Origin: Pseudomonadota bacterium
GTDB lineage: Bacteria; Pseudomonadota; Gammaproteobacteria; Pseudomonadales; Azotimanducaceae
Assembly (NCBI GenBank): GCA_009936895.1
Contig: JAACDS010000161.1
Location: 1 to 16,669 of the forward strand
Reading direction: 5' to 3'
DNA: 16,669 nucleotides
Part shown: positions 1 through 7,279 of the stretch, piece after piece
Layout: the number at the start of each line of letters is the position of its first letter
How positions within the stretch are numbered: position 1 is the stretch's first letter
The notes under the pieces: generated by a model
Database searches by the model: none
What the model saw: only the letters and a program-made list of their open reading frames with translations
What the model was told of the DNA's origin: nothing
Program-made: the position numbers and the translations under genes

Positions 1-80
1 ACGTCGAACATTCGATACACCCCAGGCTTACGCGTAAGGTTTTTGAGGAACTGTTCTGCGTTGAAATCGGTTTCTTCCAT
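1..80 (-). CDS. uvrC: UvrABC system protein C, N-terminal fragment
   Basis: Only the first 26 codons are in the window; the gene continues past the left edge. The reading frame starts with ATG (80-78) and ends in the segment KPGVYRMFD, which matches the start of the GIY-YIG nuclease domain of UvrC (typically PGVYRMYD). UvrC makes both incisions in nucleotide excision repair together with UvrB. It starts 7 bp after the stop of the upstream glycosylase gene, so the two are almost certainly cotranscribed. There is no strong Shine-Dalgarno sequence before the ATG, which suggests translational coupling. A uvrY/gacA-uvrC order is classical in gammaproteobacteria and supports the assignment. Confidence 0.88.
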   Translation of the reverse strand, partial: MEETDFNAEQFLKNLTRKPGVYRMFD

Positions 81-87
81 GCGAGAA

Positions 88-747
88 CTATAGCGACGAG
101 GAACCGTTGAGTAACGTATTGATGGTTGAAAACATGTCATTAAACATCGCTCGGGTAAGACGCCCGGTATTTACGTTCAGTCGGCTGGGGTGGAAGCTGC
201 CGACGAGGTGATAGTTTTTAGCCAGCTCGATGCGCTGATCATGCACAAACGGTTTTCTCGCAGCCCCTGTCACGCTCACAACGGATTCGTACGCGTCCCT
301 ACCCAGACAGAGAACCACCCGCGGCTTAGCTTTTTTGCTTGGAGAAAATTGCGCAAGCTCCTGCCTGAGAAAGCCTTCGCATTGCCGCTTTTCGATGCCC
401 GACGGGCGATTTTTAGGTGGTAAACATTTTACGATGTTGGTGATCACTACGCCGCGTAAAATCGCCCTTTCAGCATCGCTGCTGCTGGAAAACCCATGCT
501 CGTAAAGCGATGAAAAAAGAAAAGCTCCGCTGGCGTCACCAACAAAACCCTTGCCCGTGCGGCCGGCGCCCTGTAGCCCCGGGGCCAACCCAACGATCAG
601 CAATCTCGGCCGAGCGACGCCCCAAGGAACCACGGGGGCACAGTGATAATCAGGATGGATCATTTTGAGGGCGCTTTGATACTGAGTGAGCCTGGGGCAC
701 CTTCGGCAGGACTCAATCGTTGAGTGTAAGGATGGAGGAGTGTTCAT
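88..747 (-). CDS. uracil-DNA glycosylase, family 5 (UDGb)-like
   Basis: A 219-residue protein of the uracil-DNA glycosylase superfamily, which removes uracil or deaminated bases from DNA to begin base-excision repair. Four cysteines (C14, C17, C108, C123) are placed like the 4Fe-4S ligands of family 4/5 enzymes. Motif A is GLAPGLQGAGRTGKGF (about residues 53-68), close to the GLAP...NRTG pattern of family 5. The second catalytic motif is HPSRLNVNTGRLT from H186, again like UDGb (HPSxxNxxTGRLT). The exact substrate range is not readable from sequence. It lies 60 bp after the UvrY-like regulator and 7 bp before uvrC, on the same strand, so a regulator-UDG-uvrC operon is likely. The ATG at 747 has a poor ribosome binding site. 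Family assignment is strong; the family 5 label is by motif only. Confidence 0.85.
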   Translation of the reverse strand: MNTPPSLHSTIESCRRCPRLTQYQSALKMIHPDYHCAPVVPWGVARPRLLIVGLAPGLQGAGRTGKGFVGDASGAFLFSSLYEHGFSSSSDAERAILRGVVITNIVKCLPPKNRPSGIEKRQCEGFLRQELAQFSPSKKAKPRVVLCLGRDAYESVVSVTGAARKPFVHDQRIELAKNYHLVGSFHPSRLNVNTGRLTRAMFNDMFSTINTLLNGSSSL

Positions 748-807
748 TCTGCTAGTTTAGCCACTCCCCACACTTGAACGTTAGCGTCTTCGTTTGAGAG
801 CGAACCC

Positions 808-1575
808 TTAAACCACGCCCCCATCTAAGGTGCTGTGTAAATCATCCATGCCATTCACTTCGACAGCGGGACCGGTTGCCACCGGTGCCTTACGATCGCG
901 CTGCATTTTGGTCGTTCGCGGACGTCCACTTGCGTGTCCCCCCAAATCAACGATCTCATGCTGAATGGCCATAATGGCTAACTCGACATCGCTTTTGACT
1001 CCGAGCTTTTCAAACAGCCTGTATCGGTAGCTGTTTACCGTTTTTGCCGATAAGTGAAGTACCTGTGCTATCGCCGACGGAGATTTACAGCCCAGCACCA
1101 TCAGCATGATCTGCATCTCACGAACCGACAGCTGCTGAAACGGATTATCGGATAAATCGCCGTAGGCAACTCGAGCAAGATCACGGACGATGTTCTCGGA
1201 GATGTAACGCCGGCCAAAGCGAATTTTACGCAAGGCCGTCTCGAATTCAGCCGGACTGATGTCCTTACCCAAATACCCCTCTATTCCCGCCCGCATGGCG
1301 TGCAGCGGTAAGGGTTGATTCGTCCAGTGGGTTAGCGCAACGACTCGTGTACCCACATGCAGCCGCTTAACTCGCCTGAGCGTTTCGAAGCCCGACAGTC
1401 CCGGAATGGACATTTCCAACAACATAATGTCGGGCGTGTGTTTCGCAACAAATTCAACCGCAGATTCAGCCGAGTCCACTTCTCCGGCGACAGAAAAGCC
1501 ACCGATGGAATCGATCAATCTCACCATGCCCGCACGAAACAAACTGTGATGGTCAGCCAATAAAATTTTCGTCAT
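808..1575 (-). CDS. uvrY: UvrY/GacA-type response regulator with altered phosphoacceptor
   Basis: A 255-residue NarL/FixJ-type regulator. Residues 1-120 form a receiver domain. Residues 145-212 form a LuxR-type helix-turn-helix, with the recognition region LSAKTVNSYRYRLFEKL very close to GacA. Length, the spacing of T82 and K104, and the position next to uvrC all fit UvrY/GacA, which in relatives activates Rsm/Csr small RNAs. Two key residues differ: the phosphoacceptor aspartate is Glu (E54, codon GAA) and the acidic pocket reads D8-H9 instead of D8-D9. About 44 residues (212-255) extend beyond the usual GacA end and are basic, then acidic. The ATG at 1575 follows AAGGAACGAGGG; a TTG-started extension from 1662 would add 29 residues before the receiver and is unlikely. 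A weak promoter candidate lies upstream (-35 at 1672-1667, -10 at 1648-1643). Activity without phosphorylation is an inference. Confidence 0.88.
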   Translation of the reverse strand: MTKILLADHHSLFRAGMVRLIDSIGGFSVAGEVDSAESAVEFVAKHTPDIMLLEMSIPGLSGFETLRRVKRLHVGTRVVALTHWTNQPLPLHAMRAGIEGYLGKDISPAEFETALRKIRFGRRYISENIVRDLARVAYGDLSDNPFQQLSVREMQIMLMVLGCKSPSAIAQVLHLSAKTVNSYRYRLFEKLGVKSDVELAIMAIQHEIVDLGGHASGRPRTTKMQRDRKAPVATGPAVEVNGMDDLHSTLDGGVV

Positions 1576-1708
1576 GTTCAATGCCCTCGTTCCTTGAGTT
1601 TGGACAATCGAACATAGAATCCCTAACGCCCCTCGGCAAACCGTTAGAATCTTTTTCAGCAAAGACTTACAAGGGGATGAGAAGCAGCACTCAAAATCTC
1701 AGGCAAGA

Positions 1709-1733
1709 AGCGTAAGCCTAAAGCGCTCACGCT
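1709..1733 (-). terminator. possible weak terminator hairpin after gcdH
   Basis: A 9-bp stem with one G-U pair (arms 1709-1717 and 1725-1733) encloses a 7-base loop, 37 bases past the gcdH stop. The transcript after the stem reads UCUUGCC, which is only weakly U-rich, so termination here would be inefficient or factor-assisted. It could equally be chance structure in the regulator's leader. Confidence 0.3.
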
Positions 1734-1769
1734 ATTTGCTCTCGTGCGGTGTCGGAGCCCTGGGCGGCC

Positions 1770-2951
1770 CTAAGAAAAAGCCTGAAGACCGGTCTGCGCA
1801 CGACCCAGAATCAGCGCATGGATATCATGTGTGCCTTCGTAGGTATTCACCGTCTCTAGGTTCATCACATGACGGATCACTGGGTACTCATCGGAAATGC
1901 CGTTACCGCCATGCATATCACGGGCCATACGCGCCACGTCTAAAGCCTTGCCGCAGTTGTTACGCTTCATCAGCGAAATGTTCTCAATGGGTAGCGTGCC
2001 CTCGTCGAGCATTCGGCCCATGCGCAGGCAGCCCTGCAAACCGAGAGCGATTTCCGTCTGCATATCCGCCAACTTTTTCTGTACCAGCTGATTAGCGGCC
2101 AATGGACGACCGAACTGAGTGCGCTCTAGCGTGTAGGTTCTCGCAGCGTGCCAGCAGGCTTCTGCTGCACCCATAGCTCCCCAAGCGATGCCATATCGGG
2201 CTCTGTTCAAGCATCCAAATGGGCCGGCTAGACCTTTGACGGTAGGTAATAAATTCTCTTCCGGTACGAACACATCTTGCAGAACAATCTGTCCGGTTAC
2301 CGAAGCGCGCAGGCTCATCTTGCCCTCGATTTTGGGCGTGCTAAATCCCTCGAAAGCCCGTTCGACGATGAAACCTCGAATTTCACCGTCAAGCTTCGCC
2401 CAAACCACCGCTAAATCAGCAATCGGTGAGTTTGTGATCCACATTTTGGCACCGTTCATGATGAATCCGCCGTCAACCCGCTTGGCATTGGTGACCATAC
2501 TGCTTGGGTCAGAGCCGTGATCGGGCTCCGTCAATCCGAAGCAGCCGACCCACTCGCCGGTAGCCAGCTTAGGCAAATATTTTTCGCGCTGAGCTTCTGA
2601 CCCAAATGCGTGAATCGGATGCATCACCAGAGAGGACTGCACGCTCATGGCGGAGCGATAGCCTGAGTCTACTCGCTCCACTTCTCGAGCCATGATGCCG
2701 TAGGCTACGTAGTTCACGTTGGCACAGCCGTACTTCTCGGGGAGGGTCGCACCCAGCATGCCCATGGCACCAAACTCGTTCATGATCTCTCGATCGAAGA
2801 CCTCATGACGAAATGCATCGCGCACACGGCTCAGCAGCTTGTCCTGAGCGTAATCACGCGCTGACGACTGGATCATGCGCTCCTCTTCGGAAAATTGATC
2901 CTGAAGAAGGAAGGGGTCGTCCCAAACGAAGGGAGCTTTGTCGTTACTCAT
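1770..2951 (-). CDS. gcdH: glutaryl-CoA dehydrogenase
   Basis: A 393-residue acyl-CoA dehydrogenase. It oxidises and decarboxylates glutaryl-CoA to crotonyl-CoA using FAD, in lysine, hydroxylysine and tryptophan breakdown. It carries stretches diagnostic for GCDH rather than other family members: YRSAMSVQSSLVMHPI, GCFGLTEPDHGSDPSSM and WITNSPIADLAVVWAK. The catalytic base is E372 in TYEGTHDIHALILGRA, and the C-terminal FAD-binding motif (DMHGGNGI) is intact. The chosen ATG at 2951 has AAGGA 7 bases upstream; a longer open frame to 3053 adds 34 basic residues with no family match and is rejected. It is divergent from a second acyl-CoA dehydrogenase. No CoA-transferase or LysR regulator, often seen beside gcdH, lies in the window. 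Confidence 0.93.
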   Translation of the reverse strand: MSNDKAPFVWDDPFLLQDQFSEEERMIQSSARDYAQDKLLSRVRDAFRHEVFDREIMNEFGAMGMLGATLPEKYGCANVNYVAYGIMAREVERVDSGYRSAMSVQSSLVMHPIHAFGSEAQREKYLPKLATGEWVGCFGLTEPDHGSDPSSMVTNAKRVDGGFIMNGAKMWITNSPIADLAVVWAKLDGEIRGFIVERAFEGFSTPKIEGKMSLRASVTGQIVLQDVFVPEENLLPTVKGLAGPFGCLNRARYGIAWGAMGAAEACWHAARTYTLERTQFGRPLAANQLVQKKLADMQTEIALGLQGCLRMGRMLDEGTLPIENISLMKRNNCGKALDVARMARDMHGGNGISDEYPVIRHVMNLETVNTYEGTHDIHALILGRAQTGLQAFS

Positions 2952-3124
2952 GCGTGCGTCCTTAAATTCGAACCGCAAGGCTAAAGCAGCGGCCTTCGTA
3001 CTGCAACGAAATGACCGACGGGCAACCTTTTGCCCAAGTTTTTTCACGGTCATTGTTCTTGAGAGCTTCGACGGCGACCGCTCACCAAGCTATCATTGCG
3101 CTCTCATTCCCACTGGACGACCCA
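2952..3124. promoter_or_regulatory. divergent promoter region, gcdH / acyl-CoA dehydrogenase
   Basis: This 173-bp gap between the start codons of two divergent dehydrogenase genes must hold both promoters unless transcription enters from outside. I find no convincing sigma-70 pair or clear palindromic operator. The best minus-strand candidate, TTGCCC, 17 bases, then AGTACG, is poor. Called by position only. Confidence 0.45.
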
Positions 3125-4309
3125 ATGAATACTGCTGTCACGCTGCCACCTGCGATGGATGAAGATACTTTGGAGCAATTGATCGATGTGGTACGCAAGT
3201 TCGTCACTGAGCGGCTTATTCCACTCGAAGCTCAGGTCGCGGAAGAGGACAAAATCCCCGAAGACGTCGTGCAAGAAATGCGCGACATGGGACTGTTCGG
3301 TCTCACGATTCCTCAGGAATACGGCGGTATCGGCCTAAACACCTACGAGGAATGCCGGGTCGTAATGGAACTGGGGCGCACCTCTCCTGCCTTTCGATCC
3401 ATTATTGGCACCAACAACGGCATCGGCTCACAGGGCTTGGTGATGGACGGTACCGAAGAGCAAAAGGCCTTCTATCTACCCAAATTTGCCAGTGGTGAGA
3501 TCATCGGTTCCTTCGCGCTAACCGAACCCGATGCGGGCTCCGATGCGGGCTCGCTTACGACTCGCGCCGTGCGCGACGGCGACGACTTCGTTCTGAATGG
3601 AACCAAACGCTACATCACGAACGCACCGAGTGCACAGTTGTTCACGGTATTTGCCCGTACGGACCCAGACACAGCTGGTGCGAAGGGCGTCAGCGCGTTT
3701 TTGGTCGACGCGGATACCCCCGGAATCACTCTGGGCGCGCCAAACAGCAAAATGGGCCAAAAAGGCGCTCATGTATGCGACGTTATCTTTGATGACTGCC
3801 GGGTTCCGGCCGACCGACTGCTGGGTGGCCCCGACAAACTAAACAAAGGTTTCCAAAGCGCTATGAAAACCTTGGATCGCGGACGAATACACATCAGCGC
3901 CCTATCCGTTGGCTGTGCAGACCGTTTGATCGACCTGTGCCTGGCCTATGGCAAGGAACGAAAGCAATTTGGCCAGCCCATTGCGGAGTTCCAGTTACTT
4001 CAAGGCATGATTGCAGACTGCAAGGCCGAAAGTTACGCAGCCCAATGCATGGTGTTGGACGCAGCTAAACGCCGAGATGCCGGTGAAGCCGTCAGCACTC
4101 TGGCCTCTTGCTGCAAACTGTTTGCCACGGAAATGGTTGGGCGCGTCGCCGACAAGGCCGTGCAATTTCACGGCGGCGCGGGCTATATGGATGAATATGC
4201 CGTTGCGCGTTTTTATAAGGATGTACGTTTGTTTCGGATCTACGAAGGCACGAGCCAGATTCAACAAAGTATTATCGCCCGTAACCTGTTGCGAGACTTT
4301 GACGGTTAG
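3125..4309 (+). CDS. acyl-CoA dehydrogenase (short/branched-chain type)
   Basis: A 394-residue FAD-dependent acyl-CoA dehydrogenase that introduces the alpha-beta double bond in an acyl-CoA and passes electrons to ETF. Visible are the N-terminal helical domain (IPQEYGGIG), the family signature FALTEPDAGSDAGS, the middle beta domain (MGQKGAHVCDVIFDDCRVP) and the C-terminal domain with KERKQFGQPIAEFQ, QFHGGAGYM and RIYEGTSQIQ. E374 is the likely catalytic base at the usual C-terminal position. The substrate cannot be read with confidence; short straight-chain or branched acyl-CoA is plausible. The ATG at 3125 was chosen because family similarity begins soon after it; the frame is open back to 3011 but those residues look non-homologous. 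The ribosome binding site is weak. It is divergent from gcdH and converges on pyrF with a 24-bp gap. Confidence 0.9.
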   Translation: MNTAVTLPPAMDEDTLEQLIDVVRKFVTERLIPLEAQVAEEDKIPEDVVQEMRDMGLFGLTIPQEYGGIGLNTYEECRVVMELGRTSPAFRSIIGTNNGIGSQGLVMDGTEEQKAFYLPKFASGEIIGSFALTEPDAGSDAGSLTTRAVRDGDDFVLNGTKRYITNAPSAQLFTVFARTDPDTAGAKGVSAFLVDADTPGITLGAPNSKMGQKGAHVCDVIFDDCRVPADRLLGGPDKLNKGFQSAMKTLDRGRIHISALSVGCADRLIDLCLAYGKERKQFGQPIAEFQLLQGMIADCKAESYAAQCMVLDAAKRRDAGEAVSTLASCCKLFATEMVGRVADKAVQFHGGAGYMDEYAVARFYKDVRLFRIYEGTSQIQQSIIARNLLRDFDG

Positions 4310-4333
4310 CGCAATCCACACACGGGACGATTA

Positions 4334-5143
4334 TTAACGGTAACGGTTAATCTCATCTCGAAGCCGCATGGCGGCTTGGCCGGCTTTCTCGGCAAAGTCC
4401 AAACCAGACCCTGCGTAAATAATGCCTCGAGAGCTGGATATGCACAGACCCTGCCCGATGCTATCCACTCCGGCCTTGAGAACCGCTTCAACGTCACCGC
4501 CTTGGGCCCCAACTCCAGGCACCAGCAAGGGCATGTCCCCAACCATCCCCCTCACCTCACCCAGTTCCTCTGGATAGGTGGCTCCGGTTACCAACATGCA
4601 CTGGTCATTGACATCCCACTCGCCGATTTGTTTGGCCACCGTAAGATACAGAGGTTCATCGCCGACCCGGACTCCCTGAATCCAATCACTGCCCGGATTA
4701 CTGGTACGACACAGCACAATCACGCCTCGGCCTGAATACTGGAAGTAAGGCGCCAAGCTGTCATGGCCTAAGTAGGGGTTTACTGTTACCGCGTCGGCCC
4801 CGTAGCGCTCAAACGCTTCTTTTGCGTACAGGGCCGCTGTACTGCCAACGTCCCCGCGCTTAGCGTCAAGTATGACGGGGATATCCGGGTGATGCGTTTG
4901 GATGTAGCCGATCAGTTTGGCCAGCTGATCTTCAGCCCCCGCCGCGGCAAAATGAGCGGCTTGGGGTTTGAACGCTGAAACGTAGGGGGCGCAGGCGTCA
5001 ACAATCGCCGTACCAAAGACCAGATAGGGCTCTTCCTGCTCACGTATATGCTTGGGCAACCTAGTCAGTTCCGGATCAATACCAACACAGACCAAGGAAT
5101 TCTGGGCGGCCCAAACGCTTTGAAGGCGCTGATGAAAACTCAC
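4334..5143 (-). CDS. pyrF: orotidine 5'-phosphate decarboxylase, type 2
   Basis: A 269-residue OMP decarboxylase catalysing the last step of UMP synthesis. The catalytic motif ILDAKRGDVGSTA (D93, K95, D98) is intact. VCVGIDPELTRLP near the N-terminus, FKPQAAHFAAAGA, NPYLGHDSLAPYF and VLCRTSNPGSDW place it in the longer type 2 subfamily, not the roughly 245-residue enterobacterial type. The start is GTG at 5143; the four bases GTGA are shared with the ribE stop, so the two genes are translationally coupled. Pairing pyrimidine and riboflavin synthesis genes is uncommon. The 3' end converges on the acyl-CoA dehydrogenase with 24 bp between them and no evident terminator. Confidence 0.93.
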   Translation of the reverse strand: MSFHQRLQSVWAAQNSLVCVGIDPELTRLPKHIREQEEPYLVFGTAIVDACAPYVSAFKPQAAHFAAAGAEDQLAKLIGYIQTHHPDIPVILDAKRGDVGSTAALYAKEAFERYGADAVTVNPYLGHDSLAPYFQYSGRGVIVLCRTSNPGSDWIQGVRVGDEPLYLTVAKQIGEWDVNDQCMLVTGATYPEELGEVRGMVGDMPLLVPGVGAQGGDVEAVLKAGVDSIGQGLCISSSRGIIYAGSGLDFAEKAGQAAMRLRDEINRYR

Positions 5144-5799
5144 TCAGCGTCTCCTGACAACGCTTGGGACATCATGGACTCACGCATTTGCGGGTCCTGC
5201 ATCACCCGCTCAATGGTTTCCACAATGGTCTGAGTTTGGCTGTCCACTTCGACATTGACGCGCTCGCCCAAGGCCAGTTTGCCAAGGGTCGTTCGCTTTA
5301 TGGTTTCCGGTATCAAACTGATGGAAAACGTACTGTTCTCCCGATCGACACTGGACACCGTAATGCTTGCACCGTCGACACCCACATAGCCCTTATGCAG
5401 CACGAAACGCAGCCATTGCAGATCGAGAGCGAAGGTCAGGACTCGATCATGTCCTTCGTGACGCAGGCCACATAAGGAGGCCGTAGCGGTAACATGGCCC
5501 GAAACGATGTGCCCTCCCACTTCGTCACCAACCTTGAAAGAGCGTTCTACATTCACCAAAGAGCCCGCTGTGAGGGCGCCCAAGTTTGTGGTGTTCAAGG
5601 TTTCTTTGATGATGTCGAAGCAGACCCCGCCATTGTTGCTGGATCGTGTCACGGTTAGGCAGGTGCCGTTTACCGCGACTGACGCGCCCAACTCTAAGCC
5701 TTGAGCCAATTCGCCCAGATCGAGCTCTATTCGGCTCAGATCGCGCTCTTCTTCTATGCCTTTTACGGCAACCAAGCCCTGAACAATTCCGGTGAACAC
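5140..5799 (-). CDS. ribE: riboflavin synthase, alpha chain
   Basis: A 219-residue protein that converts two 6,7-dimethyl-8-ribityllumazines into riboflavin and a pyrimidinedione. It begins with the family signature MFTGIVQG and contains two lumazine-binding domains (about 1-97 and 98-200). Conserved VNGTCLTV and GGHIVSGHV lie in and after the first domain, and GYVGVDGASITV is in the second. Length matches the family (about 210-220). The start is GTG at 5799, preceded by AGGAG. It overlaps pyrF by 4 bp. No FMN riboswitch fits in the 73 bp upstream, and a strong terminator sits just 23 bp before the start, so the origin of its transcript is unclear. Other rib genes are not in the window. Confidence 0.93.
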   Translation of the reverse strand: MFTGIVQGLVAVKGIEEERDLSRIELDLGELAQGLELGASVAVNGTCLTVTRSSNNGGVCFDIIKETLNTTNLGALTAGSLVNVERSFKVGDEVGGHIVSGHVTATASLCGLRHEGHDRVLTFALDLQWLRFVLHKGYVGVDGASITVSSVDRENSTFSISLIPETIKRTTLGKLALGERVNVEVDSQTQTIVETIERVMQDPQMRESMMSQALSGDAE

Positions 5800-5822
5800 G
5801 ATAGGTCTCCTGTTTTTTTGCG

Positions 5823-5849
5823 AAAAAAAAGCCGGTCTGTGACCGGCTT
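5823..5849 (-). terminator. rho-independent terminator of the Ton operon
   Basis: A perfect 9-bp stem (5849-5841 and 5837-5829, AAGCCGGTC / GACCGGCTT) with a 3-base loop is followed on the minus strand by eight T residues. It lies 23 bases after the stop of the TPR gene and would end the six-gene Ton operon. It also sits directly upstream of ribE, with only 23 bp between the end of the T-tract and the GTG. A run of seven A residues follows three bases after the T-tract and could pair with it. Confidence 0.9.
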
Positions 5850-5872
5850 CTTACCACGACACGCGACAGCCG

Positions 5873-7258
5873 TTAGCCCGAAGCCGCAGCCAGCTGCTTC
5901 AAGCGCGCCGATTCACGGTCAATAAAGGTGATCCACTGGCCGCAGACCCGCTGGTTAGCCTTGTCTTCTTCTCGACGCGCCACACGGCGACATTGCACAA
6001 ACGAATCTCTCGCTGCGGTCAATTTATCGAGATTGTACTGGCACATGCCCTTAACAATATAAACAGACTGCGCTTTGCGTAAACCGCCCTTATCCAAGGC
6101 ACCGGTGGCTGAATCGACGCAGCGATCGAACTGGTCGTCTTCCAGATACAAATAAGACAGTCGCTCGTAAATCTTACCGTCTTCAGAGAGCTTTGCCGCC
6201 CCTTCGTAAGCCTCAATGGCATTGTCGACTTCTTGAGAAAGCTGCCACGCTTGTCCTAGGGCCTGAAGATTGGTGGTATCAGGTTCGATGGCTTCGGCCT
6301 TGAAACCGGCGAGAAGTACCTTGGCTGCGCGATAAGGCACTTCTTCTTGCATCAACAAGCCGGCCAAGTTAGTAAAATCGGTCTTCTTTTCTAGGAACCC
6401 AGCAGTGTAGGCTGCTTCTAACGAATACATTTGCTCCTTCTCAAAACCCTCTTGACCGTATACGCCGGCGAGACGCACCCAATGCTCTCGCTTGGGAAAC
6501 TTCTCGACCAGAACCTTCAGTGTCTCGATCACGTTAGGCCAGTCTTCTTTTTCGAAGTACAAAAAGGTCAACAAGCTCCACTGCTGTTCTTTAACTGTGG
6601 TTCCACGCTCTTCCGCGATTTGGATACCCAACTGCATCTGGTTAATGGCTTTGTCGTACTCTTTCATCTGGTAATAGACGGTTGCCATAAAGAAGCGAGG
6701 TGCAGAAGAAGGATTCAACGCCTTGGAAATCCAGATTTCCATATACTTCAACGCGTCATCATAATTTTCCTGAACGTAGCTCAGTTGGGCGACGGTGTAG
6801 AGGGTTGTGGTCTCCAGACCCTCAGGAATCTTCTCGCCCTGGGAAACAACGATTGTGTATTCCCGCAGCGCACCATCGTAGTCTTCTTTGAGGTAATAGA
6901 TGTAGCCGAGCATGTTATGCAGGTTGGCTATCTCGTTCTCGTTGTAACGTCGCGAACGATCCAGCGCCGTCTTGATAATCTCTTCGGCCCCGGCCAAATC
7001 TTTCGCATCGATGGCTTCTTGACCCTCACCCAGTTTCTTGTAAACCCCTTCGCTCAAAGAGGGTACTCGGCGGGTCTTTTGCTTTTTAGCCGGTGCTTCT
7101 TCAGCAGTCGCGCTAATCGCAGTCCATTGACCGAGGCTGTCACTTATCGGACTGAAAACCCCGGTTAACGCTAACGCCACAGTGGCGGCGGTGAAACCTC
7201 GAGTCAGTGTCTTACCGCGTGACCAAGCCCACCGGTTTGCTAATTCAATCTTTGTCAT
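5873..7258 (-). CDS. TPR-repeat periplasmic protein of the Ton operon
   Basis: A 461-residue protein. An N-terminal hydrophobic stretch (about 21-50) after a positively charged start looks like a long signal sequence or anchor, then comes a charged linker and a chain of tetratricopeptide-like helical repeats from about residue 70 to 440 (for example the helix pair around LHNMLGYIYYLKEDYDGALREY). No enzymatic motif is visible. It is the last gene of the tonB-exbB-exbD operon, 21 bp after tonB and before a strong terminator. TPR proteins in the same place are known in TonB2-type clusters of marine gammaproteobacteria, so a scaffold for the Ton complex at the periplasmic side is the likely role. 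AGGAG lies 11 bases before the ATG. Position and repeats are clear; function is inferred from context. Confidence 0.85.
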   Translation of the reverse strand: MTKIELANRWAWSRGKTLTRGFTAATVALALTGVFSPISDSLGQWTAISATAEEAPAKKQKTRRVPSLSEGVYKKLGEGQEAIDAKDLAGAEEIIKTALDRSRRYNENEIANLHNMLGYIYYLKEDYDGALREYTIVVSQGEKIPEGLETTTLYTVAQLSYVQENYDDALKYMEIWISKALNPSSAPRFFMATVYYQMKEYDKAINQMQLGIQIAEERGTTVKEQQWSLLTFLYFEKEDWPNVIETLKVLVEKFPKREHWVRLAGVYGQEGFEKEQMYSLEAAYTAGFLEKKTDFTNLAGLLMQEEVPYRAAKVLLAGFKAEAIEPDTTNLQALGQAWQLSQEVDNAIEAYEGAAKLSEDGKIYERLSYLYLEDDQFDRCVDSATGALDKGGLRKAQSVYIVKGMCQYNLDKLTAARDSFVQCRRVARREEDKANQRVCGQWITFIDRESARLKQLAAASG

Positions 7259-7279
7259 TTCGGCAACAACTCCTGATGC

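Noticed and set aside
1576..1662. Upstream extension of the UvrY-like regulator from a TTG
   Set aside because: The receiver domain begins exactly at the ATG at 1575, which has its own ribosome binding site; 29 extra residues have no family counterpart.
4310..4340. Terminator between the convergent acyl-CoA dehydrogenase and pyrF
   Set aside because: Only short overlapping AACGGT repeats are present, with no GC-rich stem or T-run.
5800..5872. FMN riboswitch before ribE
   Set aside because: The gap is only 73 bp and is largely filled by a terminator; an FMN riboswitch needs well over 100 bases and its conserved elements are absent.
6431..7168. 245-residue plus-strand open frame opposite the TPR gene
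   Set aside because: It lies wholly antisense to a well-supported gene and shows no recognisable domain; the opposite strand has clear TPR repeats and operon context.
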